DNA of 64,000 bases from Lachnospiraceae bacterium C1.1 (GTDB lineage Bacteria > Bacillota > Clostridia > Lachnospirales > Lachnospiraceae), in the NCBI GenBank assembly GCA_030434875.1, contig JAUISW010000001.1, positions 2,367,501 to 2,431,500 of the forward strand, read 5' to 3'. The notes under the pieces are model-generated. The model did not search any database and was not told the origin of the DNA. It saw only the letters and a program-made list of their open reading frames with translations. Within the stretch, counting starts at the first letter, position 1; the number at the start of each line of letters is the position of its first letter. Below are positions 33,926 to 43,380 of this stretch, in pieces. A program made the position numbers and the translations under genes.

Positions 33926-34261
33926 TTAAAGCAATCCTTCAACCTTACGCTTTATTACCCAATAAACATCTTCAACTTCTCGATCAGATAGTTTTTCGAG
34001 TAACTTAAGGAAAGAACTATACTTAGCAGTTAATCTCTGCTCGTCTCCTGCTTCTGTAAATTCAACAAAGAGCAATTCTCTCACATCTACATTATAAATA
34101 CGAGAAAACTGAGCAAGCTCATCTGCAGATATACTTCTCTTACCTGCTTCCATCTCACTAATCGCTCTCTTTGCAACATTCATAAGATTAGCAGCCTCAT
34201 CCTGGGATAATCCTTTCTTCACACGTGCTTCTTTAAGCTTTTTACCCGTAAATTCAGACAT
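33926..34261 (-). CDS. XRE-family repressor at the right end of the element
   Basis: A 111-residue protein. A classical HTH lies at residues 5-60 (LKEARVKKGLSQDEAANLMNVAKRAISEMEAGKRSI, split by turns), and a C-terminal helical segment of about 45 residues could mediate dimerisation. The ATG at 34261 follows AAGGAGG. It has its own terminator and its leader contains two palindromic operators, so it is autoregulated. A position at the outer edge of an ICE suits an element-state repressor, but control of the cargo operon is equally possible. Confidence 0.82.
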   Translation of the reverse strand: MSEFTGKKLKEARVKKGLSQDEAANLMNVAKRAISEMEAGKRSISADELAQFSRIYNVDVRELLFVEFTEAGDEQRLTAKYSSFLKLLEKLSDREVEDVYWVIKRKVEGLL

Positions 34262-34429
34262 TTTTAACCTCCTTCAAAGTTCCGATTTTCGGAACAAACA
34301 TCAAAATGGTCCATTTTTCGTGTTACGATTTTCGGAACAAATGCTCCGAAATTTTGTCGAATGTAGTCAGCAAAAAATGTATGAAGTACTCCGGCAGCTT
34401 AATTGAATTTTATCTTTGTGTAAAAAAAT
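34262..34429. promoter_or_regulatory. XRE operators and probable element-chromosome junction
   Basis: The palindrome GTTCCGA-TTT-TCGGAAC is at 34279-34295 and a near copy GTTACGATTTTCGGAAC at 34322-34338; a third half-site CTCCGAA lies near 34344. These flank where the XRE promoter should be and are likely its operators. The rest to 34429 is AT-rich with no gene. Since conjugation-type genes end here and housekeeping ppdK begins, the right end of the ICE probably lies in this stretch. I cannot define the attachment core because the other end is outside the window. Confidence 0.5.
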
Positions 34430-34456
34430 ATAGGGTGTCTAAAGTAGACACCCTAT
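34425..34456 (-). terminator. Terminator of ppdK
   Basis: On the minus strand the stem GGGTGTCT and AGACACCC (about 34435-34454) with a short loop is followed by TATATTTTTTT. It lies about 130 bases past the ppdK stop. The bases between hold no gene. Confidence 0.8.
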
Positions 34457-34583
34457 ACTAGGAATAGCTTGATTACAAGCTTTTCGGGAAATCTGAACCC
34501 GTTTTTCTTATGATAAATCTTTGAAGATTGTCTCATAAAATCCTTCGAGATTTCAAAAGTTCCCAAAAAACAACTGGTCTCGC

Positions 34584-37235
34584 TTACTGACGTGACTCGG
34601 CGATAGCTGCCTGTGCTGCTGCAAGTCTTGCAACAGGTACACGGAAAGGTGAGCATGAAACATAGTCAAGACCAATCTTGTGGCAGAACTCTACAGATGA
34701 AGGATCTCCGCCATGCTCTCCACAGATACCAACGTGAAGATTCTTGTTTACAGGCTTACCAAGCTTAATAGCTGTCTCCATGAGCTTGCCGACACCGGTC
34801 TGGTCAAGCTTTGCAAAAGGATCATTCTCGAAAATCTTTGCATCATAGTAAGCATCAAGGAACTTACCTGCATCATCACGAGAGAAACCAAATGTCATCT
34901 GAGTAAGGTCGTTAGTACCGAAGCAGAAGAAGTCAGCTTCTGTTGCGATTTCGTCAGCAGTAAGTGCTGCACGAGGAATCTCGATCATTGTTCCAACTTC
35001 ATACTCAAGCTTTACGCCTGCTGCTGCAATTTCAGCATCTGCTGTCTCAACAACAAACTTCTTAACGTACTTAAGCTCCTTAACCTCGCATGTAAGAGGG
35101 ATCATGATCTCAGGCTTTACGTTCCAGTCAGAATGCTCTTTCTGGACTTCGATAGCTGCACGGATAACAGCCTTTGTCTGCATCTTAGCTATTTCAGGAT
35201 ATGTAACAGCAAGACGGCATCCTCTGTGACCCATCATAGGGTTGAATTCGTGAAGACCGGAGATAATAGCCTTGATGTCCTCAACGCTCTTGCCCTGAGC
35301 TTCAGCAAGCTTCTTGATATCCTCTTCCTCTGTAGGAACGAACTCATGAAGAGGCGGATCAAGGAATCTGATAGTAACAGGATTGCCCTCAAGTGCCTCA
35401 TAGAGAGCCTTGAAGTCTTTCTGCTGATAAGGAAGGATTTTCTCAAGAGCTGCTTCTCTCTCTTCAACTGTATCTGCACAGATCATCTCACGGAATGCAG
35501 CAATTCTGTCCTCTTCAAAGAACATGTGCTCTGTACGGCAAAGGCCAATACCCTCAGCACCAAGCTCACGGGCTTTCTTTGCATCTGCCGGAGTATCTGC
35601 ATTTGTACGAACCTTAAGCTTTCTGTATTTATCAGCCCATGACATGATACGTCCGAACTCGCCTGCGATCTTAGCATCAACTGTAGGGATAACACCATCA
35701 TAAATGTTACCTGTTGTACCATCGATTGAGATGAAATCTCCCTCGTGGAATTCTTTTCCACCAAGGGTGAACTTTTTATTCTCCTCGTCCATAACGATAT
35801 CACCGCAGCCTGATACACAGCACTCACCCATACCACGGGCAACAACTGCTGCATGGCTTGTCATACCACCACGGACTGTAAGGATACCCTGTGCGGATTT
35901 CATACCGGTGATATCTTCCGGTGAAGTCTCAAGACGGACAAGAACAACCTTCTCGCCTCTTGCTGCCCATTCAACTGCATCATCAGCTGTGAATACAACC
36001 TTACCGCATGCAGCACCCGGTGAAGCGCCAAGTCCCTTGCCCATAGGTGTAGCAGCCTTGATAGCCTTTGCATCAAACTGAGGATGAAGAAGTGTGTCAA
36101 GATTTCTGGGATCGATCATTGCTACAGCTTCTTCTTCTGTTCTCATGCCTTCATCAACAAGGTCACATGCGATCTTGAGAGCGGCCTGAGCTGTTCTCTT
36201 ACCATTTCTGGTCTGAAGCATGTAGAGCTTACCGTGCTCAACAGTGAACTCCATGTCCTGCATGTCTCTATAATGTTTCTCAAGTGTGGAACATACATCC
36301 TTGAACTGCTTGAAAGCTTCAGGGAATTTCTGCTCCATCTCTGAGATGTGCATAGGTGTACGTACACCGGCAACAACGTCCTCACCCTGGGCATTTGTAA
36401 GAAATTCTCCGAAAAGACCTTTCTCTCCTGTTGCAGGATCACGTGTGAATGCAACACCTGTACCACAGTCATCACCCATGTTACCGAATGCCATTGACTG
36501 AACGTTTACTGCAGTTCCCCATGAATAAGGGATGTCATTGTCACGACGGTAAACATTTGCTCTCGGATTATCCCATGAACGAAATACAGCCTTTATAGCT
36601 CCATAGAGCTGTTCCTTGGGATCATCAGGGAAGTCCTTGCCGATCTTTGCCTTGTACTCAGCTTTAAACTGATTTGCAAGTTCCTTGAGGTCATCAGCAT
36701 TAAGCTCAACGTCCTGCTTAACACCACGTGCCTCTTTCATTTTATCAATAAGTTCCTCGAAATACTTCTTGCCGACTTCCATAACTACATCAGAATACAT
36801 CTGGATGAATCTTCTGTAGCAATCCCAAGCCCATCTCGGATTACCGGACTGCTCAGCTATTGTATTAACAACTTCTTCATTAAGACCGAGGTTAAGAATT
36901 GTATCCATCATACCAGGCATTGAAGCTCTGGCACCGGAACGTACAGATACGAGAAGCGGATTTTTCTTGTCTCCGAACTTCTTGCCTGTTATGCCTTCAA
37001 GTTTTACGATGTGCTCTTCGATCTGGCCCATGATCTCATCATTGATCTCACGTCCATCTTCATAATACTGAGTACATGCCTCTGTTGTGATAGTAAAGCC
37101 CTGAGGTACAGGGAATCCCTCTCCTGAACCATCAAGCTTGATGTTTGACATTTCTGCAAGATTTGCACCCTTACCACCAAGGAGCTCTCTCATGTTAGCG
37201 TTACCTTCGGTAAACAAATAAACCCATTTACGCAT
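34584..37235 (-). CDS. ppdK: Pyruvate, phosphate dikinase
   Basis: An 883-residue enzyme interconverting pyruvate, ATP and phosphate with phosphoenolpyruvate, AMP and pyrophosphate. The ATP-grasp part starts with FTEGNANMRELLGGKGANLAEM (split pattern), the phosphohistidine is in GGMTSHAAVVARG at about 455, and the C-terminal PEP/pyruvate barrel contains GLCRTEHMFF, GICGEHGGD and CSPFRVPVARLAAAQ. The length matches the PPDK family. It serves PP-dependent glycolysis or gluconeogenesis in clostridia. The ATG at 37235 has GGAGGAAAG upstream; a single-gene unit with its own promoter and terminator. It marks the return to chromosomal genes. Confidence 0.98.
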   Translation of the reverse strand: MRKWVYLFTEGNANMRELLGGKGANLAEMSNIKLDGSGEGFPVPQGFTITTEACTQYYEDGREINDEIMGQIEEHIVKLEGITGKKFGDKKNPLLVSVRSGARASMPGMMDTILNLGLNEEVVNTIAEQSGNPRWAWDCYRRFIQMYSDVVMEVGKKYFEELIDKMKEARGVKQDVELNADDLKELANQFKAEYKAKIGKDFPDDPKEQLYGAIKAVFRSWDNPRANVYRRDNDIPYSWGTAVNVQSMAFGNMGDDCGTGVAFTRDPATGEKGLFGEFLTNAQGEDVVAGVRTPMHISEMEQKFPEAFKQFKDVCSTLEKHYRDMQDMEFTVEHGKLYMLQTRNGKRTAQAALKIACDLVDEGMRTEEEAVAMIDPRNLDTLLHPQFDAKAIKAATPMGKGLGASPGAACGKVVFTADDAVEWAARGEKVVLVRLETSPEDITGMKSAQGILTVRGGMTSHAAVVARGMGECCVSGCGDIVMDEENKKFTLGGKEFHEGDFISIDGTTGNIYDGVIPTVDAKIAGEFGRIMSWADKYRKLKVRTNADTPADAKKARELGAEGIGLCRTEHMFFEEDRIAAFREMICADTVEEREAALEKILPYQQKDFKALYEALEGNPVTIRFLDPPLHEFVPTEEEDIKKLAEAQGKSVEDIKAIISGLHEFNPMMGHRGCRLAVTYPEIAKMQTKAVIRAAIEVQKEHSDWNVKPEIMIPLTCEVKELKYVKKFVVETADAEIAAAGVKLEYEVGTMIEIPRAALTADEIATEADFFCFGTNDLTQMTFGFSRDDAGKFLDAYYDAKIFENDPFAKLDQTGVGKLMETAIKLGKPVNKNLHVGICGEHGGDPSSVEFCHKIGLDYVSCSPFRVPVARLAAAQAAIAESRQ

Positions 37236-37613
37236 TTTCTTTCCTCCAAAATTTTAAATGCTGTGGTGATGATTTTAATTATTCAAGCATTCAAATATTT
37301 TCCCGTCTTCTCAATCTTGGAACATTGAATTTCATATTGAACAATTTTTGTTATTTTCGACCCACGAATAGTATTGTATCACAACAAAACTATCTTAACA
37401 ATTCAAAAATTATCGACTTTATGCCATTTTTTTGGGTAAATTGCCATATTTTTGCTTTTGTTAATCATTTAACATCATCTTGTGGTACAATAAGAATACT
37501 AACGTCTTTTTTCAAATGTCATAAAATCAAATATAATATATAATATAGAAGAAATACACTGAACCTATCCGGTCCGGGATAATATTCCGGGCTTTAATGA
37601 ACGAGGTAAACAA
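37236..37613. promoter_or_regulatory. Divergent promoter region between ppdK and the PBP gene
   Basis: 378 bases without a gene. For ppdK, on the minus strand, -35 TTGTTA (37401-37396) and -10 TACAAT (37378-37373) are 17 bases apart, leaving a leader of about 130 bases. For the PBP gene, on the plus strand, an extended -10 TGGTACAAT ends near 37491, followed by a leader of about 110 bases with a small GC-rich stem CCGG...CCGG near 37575-37590. The middle is A/T-rich. Confidence 0.6.
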
Positions 37614-40268
37614 ATGAATTATTCCAAATCAGGTGCTCGAAAACGCTTAAATCGTGTCAACTCGATCATGCCGGGATTTTCACATATGCTTACGGTATTC
37701 GTGGCTCATGTATCGGTTATTGCAGTAATTGCTGCCGTAGTCGTTTCAACCGCTGCTGTATTCGGCGTTTTCAAAGGTGTCATCGCATCATCCCCCGAAA
37801 TTAACGACAGTGATATACGTCCGGTCGGCTACTCTTCCGTTATATATGATTCGGAAGGTAACCAGACCACAAAACTTGTTGCTGCTGATTCAAACCGTAT
37901 ATATATGACCATAGATAAGATTCCTCTGGATCTTCAGCATGCTTTTGTCGCGATCGAGGATGAACGCTTCTATACTCATAACGGTATTGACCTTAAAGGT
38001 ATTGTAAGGGCTGCCATCACAGGAATAACCAGCAGGGATTTTTCCCAGGGTGCAAGTACAATTACTCAGCAGCTTATCAAAAACAACGTATTCACCAGTT
38101 GGACCAGCGAATCTTCTTTTGCTGAGAAACTCAAGCGAAAGATCCAGGAACAGTTTCTTGCCGTTGAACTCGAGAAGCAGGACGGAGTTACTAAAGACAC
38201 GATTTTGGAGCTCTATCTCAACACCATAAATCTCGGACAGAACACACTTGGAGTTCAGGCTGCATCTCTCAGATATTTTAATAAAAACGTATCCGAACTT
38301 AATCTGTCCGAATGTGCCGTAATTGCAGGAATCACACAGAATCCTTCAAAATACAATCCCATATCTCATCCTGACAATAATGCAGTCAGAAGAGAAAAGG
38401 TTCTTACGAATATGCTCGATCAGGGCTATATAACCCAGTCAGCCTACGAAGAAGCCATGGAGGACGATGTTTATTCAAGGATTCAGGTTGTAAATGCCAA
38501 AGCAGAATCCAATAGCGTTAACAGCTATTTTGTTGACGCGCTGACCAACCAGATCCTTTCTGATATGGTGGAAAAGCTTGGGTACACAGAAACACAGGCT
38601 TATAATCAGCTCTACTCCGGAGGTCTCTCCATATATACAACACAGGATCCGGAAATACAGGGAACCGTGGATGAGATCACTCAAAACGAAGAGAATTACC
38701 CTTCCGGAACAAAATATCTATTGGACTACAGTCTTACGGTATCCGATTCCGAAGGTGAATATCACAATTATTCCTCCGAAATGATGCAGGATTGGTTTGC
38801 AGATAACGGCTACAGCTCAAAACGTCTCTTCTCTTCAGAAGAGGAAGCTGAGGCAGCAAGCGAAGCCTACAAAGATTCAATACTTTCCGAGGGTTACACC
38901 TTCGTTTCTGAGAGCTTCTCTACAGCCCCGCAGCCTCAGATATCGCTTTCGATAATCGATCAGAAAACAGGTGAAGTAAAGGCAATTGTCGGTGGACGCG
39001 GAAAAAAGGATGCATCACTTACCCTTAACAGAGCTACAGATACTACCAGACAGCCGGGTTCTACCTTTAAGGTTGTTTCAACCTATGCCCCTGCCTTTGA
39101 TTCTGCCGGACTTACGCTTGCTTCCACAGAAGTCGATGAGCCTTTCAGCTACTCAAACGGTCGTCCTGTTTCAAACTGGTACTCGGGCTATAAGGGTCTC
39201 TGTACATTGCGATATGGTATAGAACAGTCTTTGAATATCATTGCGGTTAAAACACTTACAAAGATCACACCTGAGCTCGGATTTAAGTATCTCCAGGATA
39301 TGGGATTTACAACTTTGGTCGAAAGCCGCACAAACTCAAGCGGGCAGGTATTCTCAGATGTAACCCAGACACTCGCACTCGGCGGTATAACAGACGGTGT
39401 TAAAAATATAGAGCTTAATGCCGCTTACGCTTCGATAGCAAACGGTGGTATATATTGTAAGCCACGTTTCTATACCAAGATAATCGATCACGACGGAAAC
39501 GTACTTATAAATAACAGCATAGAATCAAAAAGGGTGTTAAAAGCTACTACAGCTTATCTCCTAACATCTGCAATGCAGGACGTTATCACTCAGGGAACCG
39601 GTAAATTCGTTAATTTCGATGGAATGTCAATTGCCGGAAAAACCGGTACTACTTCTGATAATAAAGACGTATGGTTCGCCGGATATTCCCCCTACTATTG
39701 CTGTACAACCTGGGCAGGCTATGACAACAATGTTCAGCTTTCAACCTCAGATGAACAGCATCTTGCCAAAACAATGTGGAAACTTTCCATGAAAGCGATC
39801 CATGAAAATCTGGAAAATAAAGATTTTACAAAACCGGACGGAATAGTTGAAAAGGTCGTATGTAAAAAATCCGGAAAGCTTGCTGTTGACGGACTTTGTA
39901 CCGTCGATGGCAGTGCTTATAAAGAAATATTTGATAAAGATAATTGTCCTACAGAAACCTGTACTATGCATGTTTCCGGATATGTATGTGCTGAAACCGG
40001 ACTTCGTGCAAATGATACATGTCCTTATAAGACAATGGGTGTATATATCCAGTCAGAAGACGGAGGCGGAACAGAATACTGTCCTCACAATGTTGCCAAT
40101 GGTTACATGACTATAATGCCTGATATGTCAGCTCTCTATCCCAATGCAGTAACTCCTGCCACGGGAACGGACAGCACCGGTGATTCTACGACAAGCAATG
40201 GCTCTACAGGTAATACAACTACAAATAGTACTGCTACAACCCACGCAACATCAGCCAGCGGTCAATAA
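37614..40268 (+). CDS. Class A penicillin-binding protein (PBP1A type)
   Basis: An 884-residue bifunctional peptidoglycan synthase. One membrane helix at about 25-52 is followed by a GT51 glycosyltransferase domain (AFVAIEDERFYTHNGID with its catalytic glutamate, then GASTITQQL). A transpeptidase domain follows with STFK as the SxxK serine motif, SLN as SxN and KTGTT as the KTG motif. The C-terminus is a threonine/serine/glycine-rich low-complexity tail. The ATG at 37614 follows GAGGTAAACA. It builds cell wall; the tail is probably extracellular and wall-embedded. Confidence 0.95.
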   Translation: MNYSKSGARKRLNRVNSIMPGFSHMLTVFVAHVSVIAVIAAVVVSTAAVFGVFKGVIASSPEINDSDIRPVGYSSVIYDSEGNQTTKLVAADSNRIYMTIDKIPLDLQHAFVAIEDERFYTHNGIDLKGIVRAAITGITSRDFSQGASTITQQLIKNNVFTSWTSESSFAEKLKRKIQEQFLAVELEKQDGVTKDTILELYLNTINLGQNTLGVQAASLRYFNKNVSELNLSECAVIAGITQNPSKYNPISHPDNNAVRREKVLTNMLDQGYITQSAYEEAMEDDVYSRIQVVNAKAESNSVNSYFVDALTNQILSDMVEKLGYTETQAYNQLYSGGLSIYTTQDPEIQGTVDEITQNEENYPSGTKYLLDYSLTVSDSEGEYHNYSSEMMQDWFADNGYSSKRLFSSEEEAEAASEAYKDSILSEGYTFVSESFSTAPQPQISLSIIDQKTGEVKAIVGGRGKKDASLTLNRATDTTRQPGSTFKVVSTYAPAFDSAGLTLASTEVDEPFSYSNGRPVSNWYSGYKGLCTLRYGIEQSLNIIAVKTLTKITPELGFKYLQDMGFTTLVESRTNSSGQVFSDVTQTLALGGITDGVKNIELNAAYASIANGGIYCKPRFYTKIIDHDGNVLINNSIESKRVLKATTAYLLTSAMQDVITQGTGKFVNFDGMSIAGKTGTTSDNKDVWFAGYSPYYCCTTWAGYDNNVQLSTSDEQHLAKTMWKLSMKAIHENLENKDFTKPDGIVEKVVCKKSGKLAVDGLCTVDGSAYKEIFDKDNCPTETCTMHVSGYVCAETGLRANDTCPYKTMGVYIQSEDGGGTEYCPHNVANGYMTIMPDMSALYPNAVTPATGTDSTGDSTTSNGSTGNTTTNSTATTHATSASGQ

Positions 40269-40276
40269 GAACATAT

Positions 40277-40311
40277 AAAAATGAGCGTATCATAGTGATA
40301 TGCTCATTTTT
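40277..40311. terminator. Bidirectional terminator after the PBP gene
   Basis: Arms AAAAATGAGC (40277-40286) and GCTCATTTTT (40302-40311) with an inner TATCA/TGATA stem. The A and T flanks let it work on both strands, between the convergent PBP and aroD genes. Confidence 0.85.
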
Positions 40312-40351
40312 CGTATAATAAATAATATATTATAGGTTCCTAAACGCGAAA

Positions 40352-40384
40352 TGCAGGAACACACATTTACTGCGCGTTCCTGCA
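40352..40384 (-). terminator. Hairpin downstream of aroD
   Basis: Nine-base arms TGCAGGAAC and GTTCCTGCA around a 15-base loop. Only ATTTC follows on the minus strand, so it is a weak terminator by itself; the bidirectional hairpin at 40277-40311 would back it up. Confidence 0.6.
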
Positions 40385-40403
40385 AATATAATCAAAAGAT
40401 ATT

Positions 40404-41165
40404 TTACATTGCTCCATGTATAAGGTTCAAAACTGTATCAAGTCCTTCAGCGTCCATCTGTCCCGGAGCTGAAACCTTTCCTACTGCACCGAATGTTGCT
40501 GCAGAACCAAAACACTCACCACAGAGTCTGGAGATCAGACCTGTTCCTGCCATTGACATTGTGATTATCGGTCTGTCTGCGATATTTGTTGCAAATTCTT
40601 CCGTGGCGCTGAGAAGTGTAAGAACATCTTTTTTAGACTTAGGCATAACAGCAATCTTAGGGATATCTGCACCAAGTTCCTGCATCTTCTTAAGTCTTCC
40701 TACAAGATCATCCTTATCCGGTGTTTTATTGAAATCGTGATTTGAAGCAATAACCTTCACACCGTGCTCATGAGCACCATCAATGATCTTTTTAACGATA
40801 TCATCTCCTGTAAATGCCTCTACATCAACCATATCTACATAACCTGAAGCTGCTGCAGTAATATTAAGTCCTGCATATTCATCAGGATCTATTGCTTTCT
40901 CTCCACCCTCTTTTGAAGTCCTGAAAGTAAAGAGAATCGGAGTATCCCCAAGAGTCTCTCTGAGCTTCTTAGATGTCTCTAATACCTTGTCAGGATCAAA
41001 AATATCATCATACCAGTCAACTCGCCACTCAACGATATCGAATCTTACACCCTTAAAAGATTCTGCTGCTGATAATATCTCTTCTCTTGTCTTTCCAACG
41101 ATAGGAACAATTATCTTCGGTATACCTTCACCGATAACTACATTTCTTACTTTAACAGTATTCAT
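40404..41165 (-). CDS. aroD: Type I 3-dehydroquinate dehydratase
   Basis: A 253-residue enzyme that dehydrates 3-dehydroquinate to 3-dehydroshikimate through a Schiff base. The catalytic histidine is in IASNHDFNKTP (about 143) and the Schiff-base lysine in KIAVMPKSKKDV (about 170). The C-terminus FGAVGKVSAPGQM is the usual substrate loop. The ATG at 41165 has AAAAGGAA upstream. Here it sits with a YdiB-like dehydrogenase and a transporter instead of the biosynthetic aro genes, so I read it as part of quinate or shikimate catabolism. Confidence 0.96.
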   Translation of the reverse strand: MNTVKVRNVVIGEGIPKIIVPIVGKTREEILSAAESFKGVRFDIVEWRVDWYDDIFDPDKVLETSKKLRETLGDTPILFTFRTSKEGGEKAIDPDEYAGLNITAAASGYVDMVDVEAFTGDDIVKKIIDGAHEHGVKVIASNHDFNKTPDKDDLVGRLKKMQELGADIPKIAVMPKSKKDVLTLLSATEEFATNIADRPIITMSMAGTGLISRLCGECFGSAATFGAVGKVSAPGQMDAEGLDTVLNLIHGAM

Positions 41166-41194
41166 GGCAAATTCCTTTTCTAAAAAAACATCTT

Positions 41195-41228
41195 AACCCC
41201 CGCCTGTATTTTATCCCTGACGGGGGTT
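41195..41228 (-). terminator. Hairpin between the MFS and aroD genes
   Basis: Perfect eight-base GC-rich arms AACCCCCG (41195-41202) and CGGGGGTT (41221-41228). On the minus strand it is followed by AAGATG and then seven T residues. It may reduce read-through from the transporter gene into aroD. Confidence 0.6.
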
Positions 41229-41253
41229 ATGACTATGTCCGCTAGTTTAAAGC

Positions 41254-42459
41254 TTAGTTATTAGCTTCTACCATCTTAGTATATCTTAAGTTTACAAAAA
41301 GTCCAAGAAGGACACCAACAGCTGTAAGAACAATGTTCATTACCATAACACCTGAAGGTGTCATTGCTGAAGCTGCTGTAAGAATCGTGTAATTGCAAAG
41401 TGATGAAGCAATCATAACAAGTGCAGTTACAGTACCCTTGATCTTAGGGAAGAGCATATTGCAGACAGATGTTGCAATCTGAAGAAGTCCGCCGGCTCCT
41501 GCCCATCCGATAACGAAAGCTGCAACTTTGCAAACGCCTTCGCTTGGACTGATAAGTACAAATATAAGTGTTGCAAGACAGATTACAGGATATGCAACGA
41601 TAAAACGAACATCCTTTATCTTTCTTGTAAGTGCTGCTGTTACAATAAGTGCAAGCATTGTTCCGATGGAATAATATGTCTGCATTATTGAAGGATCTTC
41701 CCAGCCAACATTTGTCTTTGCATAGTTCTGTGCACAGTTAAGCCAAAGCTGGAAAGTACCTGTACATGTAAAGCCGATAAGGATCATTGCAATTGACTCA
41801 AATGAGAAATGAGTATGCTTTAAGCTGTCAATAAGTCCCTCTTTCTTCTCACCCTTTGCTGCATCCGAATCCGGAAGAGGAAGGATAAGAATAAGTACGA
41901 GAAGTACTACATAAGCGATTCCGCATACATAGAAAAGGTTATTGTAGCTTACAAGTCCTGCTGCATTTGTTGCAACTGCCATTCCAAGGAAAAATGGGAG
42001 AAGCATCTGTGAAATAGCAATAAAGAACTTGATCCCCATTGTTGCAACACCGGGAGCATCACTGATGATCTCAGCAACTGCAGGGTAAATTCCTGTATCA
42101 AGGAATGAATTGGCAATACCACCGATTATCGCACATGCATAAGCGATCTGATATCCACCGTTGGCTCCTGCATTAAATGCAAACGCAAGACCAATAAGGT
42201 AAATGGCATAAGATGCCCCACCGATAACAACTGAAATACGACGTCCAAGCTTATCCGAAAGAGGTCCGGCAAAAGGAAGTGCAATAAGTCTTCCAAGACC
42301 AAGTGCAGCCGATATAGCTGTTATAGCCATTGCCTCAACTCCCCAGCTTGCAGCAAGTGCTTCCTTGATAACTGACTGTCCTAAAATTGAGCAGCCTACG
42401 CCGTGTACAAAATAATTCAAATAAAGGATAAAAGCTGCGGGAAAATATTTCTTGTTCAT
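41254..42459 (-). CDS. MFS transporter, YdiM/YdiN type (putative quinate/shikimate uptake)
   Basis: A 401-residue, 12-helix major facilitator. The start NKKYFPAAFILYLNYFVHGVG (as a pattern), the GPLSDKLGRR loop after helix 2 and the NSFLDTGIYP motif in helix 4-5 strongly resemble E. coli YdiN/YdiM, whose genes also lie beside ydiB and aroD. The ATG at 42459 has AAAAGGAG upstream and it follows the dehydrogenase gene by 42 bases. Substrate is inferred from context: quinate, shikimate or a related cyclohexane acid. Confidence 0.85.
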   Translation of the reverse strand: MNKKYFPAAFILYLNYFVHGVGCSILGQSVIKEALAASWGVEAMAITAISAALGLGRLIALPFAGPLSDKLGRRISVVIGGASYAIYLIGLAFAFNAGANGGYQIAYACAIIGGIANSFLDTGIYPAVAEIISDAPGVATMGIKFFIAISQMLLPFFLGMAVATNAAGLVSYNNLFYVCGIAYVVLLVLILILPLPDSDAAKGEKKEGLIDSLKHTHFSFESIAMILIGFTCTGTFQLWLNCAQNYAKTNVGWEDPSIMQTYYSIGTMLALIVTAALTRKIKDVRFIVAYPVICLATLIFVLISPSEGVCKVAAFVIGWAGAGGLLQIATSVCNMLFPKIKGTVTALVMIASSLCNYTILTAASAMTPSGVMVMNIVLTAVGVLLGLFVNLRYTKMVEANN

Positions 42460-42501
42460 TAATAAAACTCCTTTTTGATTAAATAGTGATCTTTCTGATC
42501 A

Positions 42502-43380
42502 TCAATCCTCGTAGCTGATGTTCAAAACTTCCTTCATGTGCTCGATAGGCATATCCTTGCCTGTCCAAAGCTTGAATGCTGCTGCACCCTGGAAAAGCAT
42601 CATGCCAAAACCGTTCATTCTCTTACATCCGACTTCTTCAGCCATCTCTAAGAATCTTGTCTTTGCAGGAGAATATACTGTATCTGTTACGATAAGATCA
42701 GGACGAAGGAAAGAAGTATCCGGAAGCCATGTCTGACCTTCAAGAGGTTTCATACCTACGCCTGTTGCATTTGCAAGAAGGTAAGAAGACTCGATTTCTC
42801 TTCTGAGTGTCTCTTTATCATCAAGATCATAAAGTGTTGCATGGCAGTCAGTCTTTGTATTGATCTTCTCAACTGTCTTTTCTGCATTCTCCCAGAAGCT
42901 GTCGTGAATATTGAAAATAGATATTTCCTTTACACCGTCAAGAGCTGCCTGGATCTCAATAGCAGTAGCTGCACCGCCGGCACCTGCGATAGTCATCTTC
43001 TTTCCAATAACATCGATATTGTAATCTTTAAGAGACTGCATATAACCGATACCGTCAGTGATATGACCTGTAAGTACACCATTTTCATTTGTTATAGTGT
43101 TTACTGCTCCGCAAAGCTCTGCTGCAGGTGAAAGTTTATCAAGATACTTGCCTACAACTGTCTTGTTCGGCATGGATACATTGGAACCAACGAGCTTAAG
43201 GGCTCTTATTCCTTTTACAGCATCCTCTAAAGTGCTGTTGTCTACTTCAAATGCAAGATATGCATAATCAAGCCCTAAATAAGCAAATGCCTCATTATGC
43301 ATTGCCGGTGAGCTGGAATGACGAATGGGATAAGCCATAAGTCCGATTAACTCCGTGTGTCCTGTGATACGTTCTGCCAT
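42502..43380 (-). CDS. aroE: Quinate/shikimate dehydrogenase (AroE superfamily, YdiB-like)
   Basis: A 292-residue protein. The opening ELIGLMAYPIRHSSSPAMHN and the middle GSNVSMPNKTVVGKYLDKL follow E. coli YdiB more closely than biosynthetic AroE, including MPNK carrying the substrate lysine. The Rossmann motif is GAGGAATA at about 130. The C-terminal segment reads GFGMMLFQGAAAFKLWTGKD. YdiB-type enzymes oxidise both quinate and shikimate with NAD or NADP. First gene of the aroE-MFS-aroD operon; the ATG at 43380 has GGAACA and GGAGGAG upstream. Confidence 0.93.
   Translation of the reverse strand: MAERITGHTELIGLMAYPIRHSSSPAMHNEAFAYLGLDYAYLAFEVDNSTLEDAVKGIRALKLVGSNVSMPNKTVVGKYLDKLSPAAELCGAVNTITNENGVLTGHITDGIGYMQSLKDYNIDVIGKKMTIAGAGGAATAIEIQAALDGVKEISIFNIHDSFWENAEKTVEKINTKTDCHATLYDLDDKETLRREIESSYLLANATGVGMKPLEGQTWLPDTSFLRPDLIVTDTVYSPAKTRFLEMAEEVGCKRMNGFGMMLFQGAAAFKLWTGKDMPIEHMKEVLNISYED

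Noticed and set aside
34713..35642. 309-codon plus-strand open frame opposite ppdK
   Set aside because: It is antisense to a highly conserved enzyme, has no ribosome site or recognisable domain, and fits a codon-bias shadow. The same applies to the long frames opposite brxC, topB, prgI-virB4 and the OYE gene.
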